A stretch of DNA of 64,000 nucleotides, taken from assembly GCA_022448725.1 (NCBI GenBank), contig JAKUTR010000001.1, positions 1-64,000 on the forward strand, written 5' to 3'. The translations under genes were made by a program, and so were the position numbers. This document shows positions 53,228 to 61,305 of the stretch, piece after piece. This DNA comes from SAR202 cluster bacterium. GTDB lineage: Bacteria > Chloroflexota > Dehalococcoidia > Lucifugimonadales > VXLM01. Positions within the stretch are counted from its first letter, which is position 1; every line of letters begins with the position of its first letter. The notes beneath the pieces are model-generated. The model did not search any database. It was given only the letters and a program-made list of their open reading frames with translations, and was not told where the DNA came from.

Positions 53228-54826
53228 ATGAGTACCCCTGTACCTGCCCTTGATAACCCGTTGCTACAAAGCCTTAATTTGAAGGTATTTGCCCGCATCA
53301 TTACCTTGATCATCATCTTGGTGTACCCATTGGTGTTTGCCGGAATGTACGCGGGAGATGCGGAGATTCACCTAGTTTACGGGGAGAGCGCCTCAAAGGG
53401 TCACTTCTTTGAGTTCAACCCTGGGGAAAAATCATCAGGGGTTACAAGTATCGGATACATGATGGTTGTGAGTGCTCTTTTTAAGTTATTTCCTTCTTTC
53501 TATGTACCTCTGGTTCTGAAACTGATCAATGTAGCAGCCTGGTACGCGCTTGTAGGATTGGTATATTTGATTGCACGAAGGCTGCTGACCAGTGAGTGGT
53601 GGGCCCTTGCTGCTACATCTGTATCAGGTCTACTTCCTGGCTCTGCATACAACTCAACCATCGGGATGGAGAATGGACTGTTCGCAGCGGTTATATTTGG
53701 ATCGATCTACCTGATTATTCGTTGGAGGTGGCTTGATCCTGACTCCCAGTCCGGCGCCGGTAGAGATATCGTTATTGGTACCTGTCTCGCAATTAGCGCT
53801 AGTCTTCGACCGGAAGGATTGCTACTTGTCCCGCTAATTATCGGCTATCGTTGCTGGATAATGAGAGGGTCGATTCTACGGCCCCTGGTGATTCTATCTC
53901 ATGGTCTCACAGCCACCCCCTTTGTTCTAATAGCAGGAGCCATGGTGCTCTTTCATATCTCACAGACGGGGGATGTACTTCCGAGTTCTGGATTGTCACG
54001 TATGGTGAGTTCAACCAGAGACGCCATTTATTTGGGGCCTTTCTGGTTCAACCCAAAATTTGCAGAACGGCTAGTTTATTACCTGCCTGTGACTGTTTTT
54101 TGGCTGGTTGGTAACGCGGTTATTTTGCGAACTCATATGATGCAGGGGATTCATACAGAACGACTACTAGTTATTCTATTCTGGACGTTCTTTTTGCTTT
54201 ACAGTACGGTCCTTGGTTCAGCACACCTGGCGCGTTACGTAATTTTCCTCATGCCTATGTTCGTCTTGATCGCGACAGTCGGTGCACGCTGGTTCTGGGA
54301 GCATGGCCCTGAGATCATTAGACAGAACAATGCCCTCAGATGGACAGGTCTTGCTGTTGGAGCCATAGGTATTAGCCTAATCTTTGCGATTGAAACAGAT
54401 ATCAGGAGAGATCTTGGTGCACATGATGAGTTAATCCGAGCTATGCGGGCCCCCGAGCAACGTACTGAATTTAGCGACGCGATGATGACCAACCTGGGTA
54501 ATCCGACAGAGAGACCTATTTCTTTGGCCTACCAAGAAGTTCAACTACGCTATTGGCTTGACCAACGGTTTGTAGTGCGTTCTTTGGATGGGCGAGTTGA
54601 TAAAGTAATGATGGACTTTGTCCAAGATGGGACGTTTGATCACATCGGTTACCTAAAGCAGCGTGACGTCGACTTTGTCGTGGATCTTGTGAACTACAAT
54701 CGTGATGATACCCAATGGTCACTGGCCCGCCTGAACAGTCTTGATCCTGGAGATGTAGAGACCCGTAATGGCATCACCTTCCGAAAGTTGGACAGCGGAG
54801 TGATAGAGGTTGTTTACAATCCTTAG
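53228..54826 (+). CDS. Membrane glycosyltransferase-like protein (ArnT/PMT type)
   Basis: A 532-residue integral membrane protein with about 10 to 12 helices. The first extracytoplasmic loop contains an acidic motif, YAGDAEIHLVYGESASKG, as in GT-C fold enzymes where the aspartate acts on lipid-linked sugars. FEFNPGEKSSGVTSIGYMMV and the C-terminal soluble domain (residues about 400-532) fit this type. It likely glycosylates envelope components using polyprenyl-phosphate sugars. No neighbouring sugar genes are seen. There is no good ribosome binding site before the ATG; TACCAT lies 8 bases upstream. Confidence 0.75.
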   Translation: MSTPVPALDNPLLQSLNLKVFARIITLIIILVYPLVFAGMYAGDAEIHLVYGESASKGHFFEFNPGEKSSGVTSIGYMMVVSALFKLFPSFYVPLVLKLINVAAWYALVGLVYLIARRLLTSEWWALAATSVSGLLPGSAYNSTIGMENGLFAAVIFGSIYLIIRWRWLDPDSQSGAGRDIVIGTCLAISASLRPEGLLLVPLIIGYRCWIMRGSILRPLVILSHGLTATPFVLIAGAMVLFHISQTGDVLPSSGLSRMVSSTRDAIYLGPFWFNPKFAERLVYYLPVTVFWLVGNAVILRTHMMQGIHTERLLVILFWTFFLLYSTVLGSAHLARYVIFLMPMFVLIATVGARWFWEHGPEIIRQNNALRWTGLAVGAIGISLIFAIETDIRRDLGAHDELIRAMRAPEQRTEFSDAMMTNLGNPTERPISLAYQEVQLRYWLDQRFVVRSLDGRVDKVMMDFVQDGTFDHIGYLKQRDVDFVVDLVNYNRDDTQWSLARLNSLDPGDVETRNGITFRKLDSGVIEVVYNP

Positions 54827-55012
54827 AGTATCTAGTGGAACGTCTAGTTAAATCACTCATCACTGGGTGACCACTGGCAATCTCTTATTGACGTCCCATT
54901 CCTTATGCTAATCCGTTTTGTAGGGAATTGAACCTGATTATATGGTGTGCTCAAACGGCATAGCCAAGGTGTTCAAGAGGGGTGGATATCGGATGGAGCG
55001 TTGTTATCACTA

Positions 55013-55021
55013 TGGTAAAAT
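55013..55021 (+). promoter_or_regulatory. Extended -10 of the tRNA-Thr gene
   Basis: TGGTAAAAT: a TGN extension followed by TAAAAT (5 of 6 to consensus). The predicted start falls about 4 bases before the tRNA 5' end at 55032, a usual spacing. No strong -35 box was found. Confidence 0.5.
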
Positions 55022-55031
55022 CAGGTATTGA

Positions 55032-55106
55032 GCCAACGTAGCTCAGTGGTAGAGCAGCTGTTTCGTAAACAGCAGGCCGGCAGTTCGATCCTGCCCGTTG
55101 GCTCCA
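55032..55106 (+). tRNA. tRNA-Thr (anticodon CGT)
   Basis: A complete cloverleaf of 75 bases including encoded CCA. The acceptor arm GCCAACG pairs with CGTTGGC, then T-CCA. The D-arm is GCTC-AGTGGTA-GAGC. The anticodon stem GCTGT/ACAGC encloses TTCGTAA with anticodon CGT, reading ACG. The T-arm GGCAG-TTCGATC-CTGCC has the expected TTCGA. It stands alone, 205 bases after the glycosyltransferase gene. Confidence 0.95.
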
Positions 55107-55364
55107 TACTCTTAGCCCCTTGGTCATGACCTTCCTATTTGCCCCTAACCTCGCTCACCCGCCCGCACTATTTACTAGATTTACTATCGGGTTCCCTCCT
55201 TGTGGAGTAGTTATTTCTGCTTAAACCAAGACGCGTTACAGCATTGTTATTATGCAATATTAAAGATATAAATAGGCGTTGTAAAAGTACAAACAAGCGA
55301 TATAAACTTGAGAACTCAATACGGAATAGTTGGCTGTCAACTCAATCTACTGTAGTGGAAGCAA

Positions 55365-56204
55365 ATGCCCAAGTTAAACCGTGGATTTAAATCTCGCCTG
55401 AATGAGACACAACAACGAGAATTGTTCTTAGTGTTTTCTCAGAGCGGCTGGAAAAACCAAGCCGCCAAAGAGCTTTTACATGTTTACTACGGAATTGCAC
55501 TTCCCCCTAGAACCTTAGCTGACTATAAAAAACGTTTGAAAAGTGAATGGGATCGAAGTACCCAACGTTCGGAAGAGGACAAAGCGGTAGACTGGGCGAA
55601 CTTTGGCAAATTGACGGACCAGAGTATCCCGGATCGCCATTTGCGTGATTTGCACAAACTTTGGGAGTTGATAGAGAAAGCGTATGTGGCGTTAGGGATA
55701 TTTGCCATAAAGCCTACTTACCGTAGCTTACGTTGGGCTGCGTACATCCTTGAATACTATGGGGATGTTGTCAGTGAGTCAGTGGATCTTTATTTTCTGG
55801 CCGAACAATACGCTACAAGGGAGTCAATCGCAGAATGGTTTGGTGGTGATATCGAAAGAGATGATCTTGATAAGTGGCTGCTTTACCGTCCATGGCTTGG
55901 TGCTCAACAAGAGGCTACTTATCTACAAAATACTCACGATGGTGTAATCCCACCCGTAAATCGAAATTATGGCTGGTGTTCGGCCATTCCATTCATTGAT
56001 AGCCCTGGATCGGTGGGTGGCATCGCAATCCCATATGGGAACTTGATCACGCTGAACAAAGTTATTGCTGACTCTTCAAAACCTCACCTACTCCCGTCCA
56101 AAATCGTTAAAGAAGATACAGAGCACACGTCGAGATCTTCAGTTGAGCTCTACTACCGCAGGCAGTGGCGGAGGCGGCAACTAAAACAAGATGGTACTAG
56201 TTAA
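55365..56204 (+). CDS. Unrecognised protein next to tRNA-Thr, possible helix-turn-helix N-terminus
   Basis: A 279-residue soluble protein of unknown family. The N-terminal 60 residues (NETQQRELFLVFSQSGWKNQ, then AAKELLHVYYGIALPPRTLA) have the helical pattern and basic ending of a DNA-binding helix-turn-helix. The middle is aromatic and helical (YRSLRWAAYILEYYGDVV), and the C-terminus is very basic (YYRRQWRRRQLKQ). It lies 259 bases downstream of a tRNA gene in AT-rich surroundings. No integrase or second copy of the tRNA 3' end was found within about 1.2 kb. Possibly a relic of, or cargo from, an integrated element. Confidence 0.65.
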   Translation: MPKLNRGFKSRLNETQQRELFLVFSQSGWKNQAAKELLHVYYGIALPPRTLADYKKRLKSEWDRSTQRSEEDKAVDWANFGKLTDQSIPDRHLRDLHKLWELIEKAYVALGIFAIKPTYRSLRWAAYILEYYGDVVSESVDLYFLAEQYATRESIAEWFGGDIERDDLDKWLLYRPWLGAQQEATYLQNTHDGVIPPVNRNYGWCSAIPFIDSPGSVGGIAIPYGNLITLNKVIADSSKPHLLPSKIVKEDTEHTSRSSVELYYRRQWRRRQLKQDGTS

Positions 56205-56337
56205 AGATGATGTCCTTGGCTTTTTAAAGTTTTACATAGAGATAGCGCATAATTAGGCGCATATGTGCGAAGTTAACTAAGTAATTCTTATACTTGGAGG
56301 TCTGGGTATCTTAGGCGGCAAACTAAATACGATTATA

Positions 56338-58998
56338 GTGTGCATAGCATTCGCATCACTTGCAGGTACCTTGTATGCCTGTGGTAACAATGCGCAATCT
56401 GTGACTCCATCCCCGATCCCACCTAAAGTAAGTTTATTCACCACTACCCCGACACCAGATGTCGAAGCTACCGTGCAATCCCGCTTGACAGAGGAACGTG
56501 CGTTAGAGGCCACCGTGGAAGCTAAAGCTCTTGATCTGGCTAAAGTAATGGTTGAATTAACTGCTCAGGCCATTCCCACAATTCCTCCTACGCCGGTACC
56601 GCCATCAGTAACTCCTGCTTCTACCCAAACTCCCACCGTTGAACCGACCCCTACACCCTTACCTCCAACTCCAACTCCAACTCCAACTCCAACTCCAACT
56701 CCAACTCCAACTCCAACTCCAACTCCAACTCCAACTCCAACTCCAATCCCAACGTCAACCGCAACAGAGACACCTAGCCCGACTCCAACGCCATTGCCCT
56801 CCACCAGCACTGCCACCCCAACTTTGATACCTACTCCTTTAACAGCGCCAACGGTCGTGGTTGCGGAACCCACGTCAACGTCAATATCGGATCAGCCCAA
56901 GACTTATGTGGAAATTGCTGAAACCCTTCGTCCTTCGGTAGTTCGCATCCAGTCATCTGGTGGGACAGGTACCGGTTTTATCATCCACTCGAATGGCTGG
57001 ATTGTTACCAATGCTCATGTTGTTGGGAATGATTCGGTTGTGGATGTGGAGTTAAGCAGTGGTGTCGTTCGCGGAGCTCGAGTTTTGGGACGTGACCAGT
57101 CACAAGACTTAGCAGTATTGGTGATGGATGGGTATCAACTACCAACTGTTCAACTCAATGCTTCGGAAAGACCAAAAGTGGGAGACGAGGTAGTCGCCAT
57201 GGGGTATGCACTCGATTTGCCCGGTACCGCAACTTTTACAAGGGGAATGGTATCTGCTTTTCGTGCAGATATGTTTGGTTCATTGACCGCTTTACAAACG
57301 GATACTGCAATCAATCCAGGGAATAGCGGGGGGCCGTTGGTGGACCTCAATGGGCGGGTCGTTGGAGTAAACACCGCGGGTGCGTTGGAGGCTGTAGGGA
57401 TTAACTTCGCTATTGTAATGGACGAAGCTGTGGAGGTGATAGAGCATTTGAGAGCGGGAGAAACTTTAACTGGAGGCCAGTTTGTTAGTGGTGCTTACCC
57501 GTTCACCATTACTTTGCCGGAAGGATGGAGAGCTTACCAGATCACTTCTTCTCGGGTGTATTTCAGACACGATCAATCTGGTGCCGAGGTCGTTGTAGAC
57601 GTCACGGTGCTTCCAACTGGGCTTACTCCAGTTCAGTTCGCTACCTCACAAATTAAACTCGGTGCTGATCAAGATTTCGAGTTTTATGAAAGGGATGCTA
57701 CTCGAAATATCACGATTGCAACGCTGCCTGCTTGGGAGGTTACGGAGCGGTGGAAGAGGCCCGAGAACGATTTTTCCCAAATCGGAGTTGAGTATTTCAT
57801 GGCAATTGGAGGGATTGGCTACAGCCTCTACACACAAAGCCCATCTGATGAATGGGATAATGTGAAATCTGTAGTCGCTGAGATCATTGGTAGCTTTACC
57901 ATCGATCTGTCCGCTTCAAATACCACAATAGTATCAACTGATACTCCGACCTCGGTGCCATCTGCTACGCCCCAGTCATCTGGAGCTAGAGTTTATTTTG
58001 GTCCGGTGGACGGTACCCTTGAGCACACACCAGATGATAACCGTGTGCCTGGGTACGACAGTGGTACTACTCTCCTTGACTCTGTAATAGAAGCAACTTT
58101 CGTACCTCCGCACTACGACTCATCACGCTTATGGAGTTTAGGCTTCGTTTTCCGGAATTCCGGGCCACTTGAGTACCACGCATTGGCAATTAGGAGTAAT
58201 GGGTACTGGTATCACCGTGTTAGGAAAGGGGATCGTAATTTAGTGAGTGTTGATTCCCAGTACTCCTCATATATATCGACCAGCCCGGGCAGCATTAACC
58301 ACATACGTGTATTAGCTTTGGGGGATCTGGGGTCACTATTTATAAATGGTAAGTATGTCTCCGAACTCGATTTAAGCGGATGGTCAAGGGCTGGTACGGT
58401 AAGTGTAATAGGGGCCTGGTTTGCAGATGATGAATATAGTGGTGAGACGACGATTTACAGAGAATTCACAGTCCGTTCGCTCCAGATAGCGAGTGGTCCA
58501 ATATCAGATTCCATTCCTCACATCCTTGATGATGGACTTATGGATGCCTATCCAAACCCTACCTCTATCAGTTTCAGGGATGCAGTCGTTCAAGCAAATT
58601 TCAAAAATCCCTATTCAGCTGATCTTGGGAAATGGAGTCCTGGGTTTATGCTAAGACACAGCAAATCACATGCTCTGCATAGCATCGGCGTAGGTAGCAG
58701 AGGGAATTGGTATCACTATGTAGGTCAGGGAACCATAGCCTCCATAAAAGGTGTTACGAATAAACTCTCACCCTATGTTGACACAAGTCCCACAGGCACT
58801 AACTTTCTAAGGCTCATCGCCTTAGGGGACAAGGGGTGGTTTTTTGTGAACCGCAATTATGTTGCGGAACTTGATTTGAGCGGCTGGACGCAAAGAGGTA
58901 ACGTCCAGGCGTTTGCGAACCATTTCACTGGACATGGGCTTTCCAATAAATCGACTGAGTTTGACCAATTTGTGATTTGGTCTGTAGGTAAAGAGTAG
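56338..58998 (+). CDS. Secreted trypsin-like serine protease with Thr-Pro linker and duplicated C-terminal domain
   Basis: An envelope protein of 886 residues or slightly more. The hydrophobic leader ends at Cys16 (GTLYACGN, probable lipoprotein). A Thr-Pro linker (about 100-165) precedes a DegP/HtrA-like protease: His in TNAHVV, Asp in SQDLAVL and Ser in GNSGGPLV. No PDZ domain is evident. The C-terminal third holds two copies of a roughly 165-residue beta-rich domain ending in ELDLSGW. The GTG at 56338 has no ribosome binding site and gives a leader without positive charge. In frame, GGAGG at 56296-56300 suits a start near ATC 56308, restoring GGKLNTIIV. Confidence 0.82.
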   Translation: MCIAFASLAGTLYACGNNAQSVTPSPIPPKVSLFTTTPTPDVEATVQSRLTEERALEATVEAKALDLAKVMVELTAQAIPTIPPTPVPPSVTPASTQTPTVEPTPTPLPPTPTPTPTPTPTPTPTPTPTPTPTPTPIPTSTATETPSPTPTPLPSTSTATPTLIPTPLTAPTVVVAEPTSTSISDQPKTYVEIAETLRPSVVRIQSSGGTGTGFIIHSNGWIVTNAHVVGNDSVVDVELSSGVVRGARVLGRDQSQDLAVLVMDGYQLPTVQLNASERPKVGDEVVAMGYALDLPGTATFTRGMVSAFRADMFGSLTALQTDTAINPGNSGGPLVDLNGRVVGVNTAGALEAVGINFAIVMDEAVEVIEHLRAGETLTGGQFVSGAYPFTITLPEGWRAYQITSSRVYFRHDQSGAEVVVDVTVLPTGLTPVQFATSQIKLGADQDFEFYERDATRNITIATLPAWEVTERWKRPENDFSQIGVEYFMAIGGIGYSLYTQSPSDEWDNVKSVVAEIIGSFTIDLSASNTTIVSTDTPTSVPSATPQSSGARVYFGPVDGTLEHTPDDNRVPGYDSGTTLLDSVIEATFVPPHYDSSRLWSLGFVFRNSGPLEYHALAIRSNGYWYHRVRKGDRNLVSVDSQYSSYISTSPGSINHIRVLALGDLGSLFINGKYVSELDLSGWSRAGTVSVIGAWFADDEYSGETTIYREFTVRSLQIASGPISDSIPHILDDGLMDAYPNPTSISFRDAVVQANFKNPYSADLGKWSPGFMLRHSKSHALHSIGVGSRGNWYHYVGQGTIASIKGVTNKLSPYVDTSPTGTNFLRLIALGDKGWFFVNRNYVAELDLSGWTQRGNVQAFANHFTGHGLSNKSTEFDQFVIWSVGKE
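56665..56742 (+). repeat. Hexamer tandem repeat, (CCAACT)13
   Basis: Thirteen perfect CCAACT units, in frame, encode the core of the Pro-Thr linker of the protease gene. Perfect identity at the DNA level, beyond what the protein requires, implies recent slippage; gain or loss of units would change linker length without a frameshift. It is not a CRISPR array, as there are no spacers. Confidence 0.95.
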
Positions 58999-59318
58999 TG
59001 GAACGGGTTGGGTTCTTATTAAAGGTTCGTAAAGAGAGAATGGGCCACTATAAAAAGCATCATGAAGCCGTATGGCCAGAGATGCTTGCTGCCCTTCGGA
59101 GACACGGTTGGCATAATTACTCCCTTTTTCTAACGGATGACGGCTTGCTCTTTGGATATTTCGAAGCCTCGGAGTCATTTGAGTCAAGTCGTGCAGGTAT
59201 GAGTACTGAAGAAATTAACACTAAATGGCAAACGTTTATGACAGACTATTTTGAGGATCTTCCTGGGCTACCCGACGAGGGGATGGTGAAACTGGATCAA
59301 GTGTTTTACCTGGAGTGA
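58998..59318 (+). CDS. L-rhamnose mutarotase-like (RhaM family) protein
   Basis: A 106-residue protein with the RhaM/DUF718 pattern: GFLLKVRKERMGHYKKHHEAVWPEML with the conserved catalytic-type His, then HNYSLFLTDDGLLFGYFEA and a C-terminal KLDQVFYL. The family interconverts alpha and beta anomers of rhamnose or related deoxysugars. The GTG start overlaps the protease stop by one base (TAGTG), and the amidohydrolase follows after 3 bases, so it is coupled to both. Confidence 0.88.
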   Translation: MERVGFLLKVRKERMGHYKKHHEAVWPEMLAALRRHGWHNYSLFLTDDGLLFGYFEASESFESSRAGMSTEEINTKWQTFMTDYFEDLPGLPDEGMVKLDQVFYLE

Positions 59319-59321
59319 ATT

Positions 59322-60194
59322 ATGGAAAAGCTGGATTTCGTCGACTCCCATATCCATCTCTATGATATGCAACACCCCCATTTGACTTATGGGCATTGGG
59401 CGCCGAATTTTATACACCCAGTACTCGGTGCTCAAATTCAAGTCCTTGGTGAACGTAACTTTATAGCTGAGGACTATTTGGAGATTACCAAGGATGCTAA
59501 TGTCACCAAGGCTATTCACGTCCAGGCAGCCATTGGTTCGGAGGATCCTGTAAAAGAAACAGAGTGGTTGCAAGAGGCATCTGATCGAACGGGGCTCCCC
59601 CACGGGATAGTTGCTTTTGCTGACTTCGGTGCGAAGAATATCCAGGAGACCCTTGAACGGCACTGTGTGTTTGAGAATATGCGAGGCATCAGGGACTTCG
59701 AAGCAGCCGATCACTTTGAAGACCCATCTTTCAAACAGGGTTTTGGCCTGATGGAGCGCTACGACCTAATCGCTAGTATGGGTGTAGAGTGGATGCAGAT
59801 GGCGCAACTGAAGGCTGTAGCCAGCGAGTTTCCTAGCGTCAAGATGGTTTTGGATCATACCGGTACCCCTCTAAAGCGAGATAATGAATATGTGGACGGG
59901 TGGCGTAAGGGTATCTCTTCTCTAGGTGAAGTGGACAATCTCTGGTGCAAAATATCTGGTTTGGGTATGGGGGATCATGAGTGGACCACCGAGCGAATTC
60001 GGAGCTTTGTTATGCACTGCATAGAAACGTTTGGAACGGATCGCTGTTTCTTTGGAACTAATTGGCCCGTTGATAGCCTATGGAGTAGTTATGACTCTAT
60101 TGTAGATGCTTATGCAGAGATTGTTTCTGACTTCTCTGATCAAGAGCGACAATCCCTATTTTCTACTAATGCTGAGAACCTTTATCGCATTTAG
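59322..60194 (+). CDS. Amidohydrolase-2 family (fuconolactonase-like) hydrolase
   Basis: A 290-residue TIM-barrel metal-dependent hydrolase. Metal-binding DSHIHLYD is near residue 9, KMVLDHTGTP near residue 180 and the catalytic Asp in FGTNWPVDSL near 250. This is the L-fuconolactonase/2-pyrone-4,6-dicarboxylate lactonase group. With the mutarotase immediately upstream, hydrolysis of a deoxysugar lactone (rhamnono- or fuconolactone) is a reasonable proposal. No sugar dehydrogenase is adjacent. Confidence 0.87.
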   Translation: MEKLDFVDSHIHLYDMQHPHLTYGHWAPNFIHPVLGAQIQVLGERNFIAEDYLEITKDANVTKAIHVQAAIGSEDPVKETEWLQEASDRTGLPHGIVAFADFGAKNIQETLERHCVFENMRGIRDFEAADHFEDPSFKQGFGLMERYDLIASMGVEWMQMAQLKAVASEFPSVKMVLDHTGTPLKRDNEYVDGWRKGISSLGEVDNLWCKISGLGMGDHEWTTERIRSFVMHCIETFGTDRCFFGTNWPVDSLWSSYDSIVDAYAEIVSDFSDQERQSLFSTNAENLYRI

Positions 60195-60283
60195 CTGCAC
60201 CCACTTATCTTGATGGGAACACCCATGTATTTCTTACTCTAGACGCTCTCCAGGCTTGGGTATCTTCCTGTACCCTGTGCCGA

Positions 60284-60826
60284 ATGACGCTTGAAGAGAT
60301 AATCGTCGCAGTTGCAAGGGTAATTGGCTCTTTGCCAGTTATTAGATGGGCTTTCGCTGGAGCCATCATTGCTGTGCTTACCGATTTTTCAGATCTCTTC
60401 ATGATGAATCTGTTGGATCTAGGAGGTCTTCGTAACTACCAGGCATTCGACAAATGGGTTGACCTTGTATATATGGGAACTTTTCTTTTAGCGTCACTCC
60501 GATGGTCAGGTGTTCCTAAAAAGGTTTCAATCGGATTATTTAGTTATCGGATATTGGGCGTGATTCTCTTTGAAATCACTTCACAGCGAAGTATTCTGCT
60601 ACTGTTCCCAAACGTATTTGAGTTTTGGTTCATCTTTGTTGCTGGTATCAGGCTGTTTAAACCTAAATACGAAATCAATTGGCCACGCGCGGTACTCTGG
60701 CTACTTCCACTTCTTATCTTGAAAGAGTTTCAGGAATATGTTCTTCACCAAGGGCAATGGCTTGAACAATATAGAGCGGTTGACGTAGTTGTAGACTGGT
60801 GGCAGTTTTTGACTGGGTTATTGTAA
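60284..60826 (+). CDS. Hypothetical polytopic membrane protein
   Basis: A 180-residue protein with about four or five hydrophobic segments (AFAGAIIAVLTDF, VYMGTFLLASL, ILLLFPNVFEFWFIFVAGI, AVLWLLPLLILKEF). I do not recognise the family. It has no ribosome binding site in the usual place and stands alone, convergent with a small lipoprotein gene whose stop is 4 bases away. Confidence 0.72.
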   Translation: MTLEEIIVAVARVIGSLPVIRWAFAGAIIAVLTDFSDLFMMNLLDLGGLRNYQAFDKWVDLVYMGTFLLASLRWSGVPKKVSIGLFSYRILGVILFEITSQRSILLLFPNVFEFWFIFVAGIRLFKPKYEINWPRAVLWLLPLLILKEFQEYVLHQGQWLEQYRAVDVVVDWWQFLTGLL

Positions 60827-60830
60827 ACAC

Positions 60831-61292
60831 TTACCGCAGGCTAATGCCCTCTATCAGCCACTTGACGGTTGCGGTTGCTGGCAGGGCAGCTAATGTACAT
60901 TCACGGTTCTCGAATTCGAGAGAGTAATCTCCACTGGCGGCCGCATAAAAAGCAAACCGCGAATGATACAAATACTGTTGTGGGCTAGTTTTTTGGCTCT
61001 CTTGGCGCGGTTGTAGAGTGGCAAGAACATTGCCAAACGGGTCTTTGAGCAATGGTAATCCACATATCAACTGCTCATCCTTCTGTTGTCGTACTTCAAC
61101 AGTTACCTCAGCCCTGGCCCCAACATTCAACGTAACTGAGGAGTTGGGAAATGTTACTTCCAGTAGATCAAATTGCTCAGCCGGGAGATTTCGTGTCGTG
61201 CTAGTAATAGGTTCGTATGATGAATCACTAATCGAACCACAAGCCGAAGTGCTGATGGTGACGCCGATTAGGATTAGACACCGGAGCAGCAT
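60831..61292 (-). CDS. Small putative lipoprotein
   Basis: A 153-residue exported protein. The leader LLRCLILIGVTISTSAC ends at a lipobox-like TSAC, then a Ser-rich linker. The mature part is beta-rich, with Ig/emp24-like spacing (SVTLNVGARAEVTVEVRQQ, and YSLEFENRECTLAALPATATVKW). One disulfide pair is possible from the two cysteines. Function unknown. It is downstream of the aspartoacylase-like gene, 13 bases apart, probably in one transcript. Confidence 0.75.
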   Translation of the reverse strand: MLLRCLILIGVTISTSACGSISDSSYEPITSTTRNLPAEQFDLLEVTFPNSSVTLNVGARAEVTVEVRQQKDEQLICGLPLLKDPFGNVLATLQPRQESQKTSPQQYLYHSRFAFYAAASGDYSLEFENRECTLAALPATATVKWLIEGISLR

Positions 61293-61305
61293 TATTTTTC
61301 TAGTG

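Noticed and set aside
55032-56300. Genomic island attachment site at tRNA-Thr
   Set aside because: No second copy of the tRNA 3' end and no integrase gene were found in the sequence downstream of the tRNA.
56665-56742. Possible CRISPR array
   Set aside because: The repeat is a continuous 6-base tandem without spacers and lies inside a coding sequence.
56565-56873. Minus-strand Val-Gly repeat ORF and plus-strand Leu-Gln repeat ORF
   Set aside because: Both are alternate readings of the CCAACT hexamer repeat inside the protease gene.
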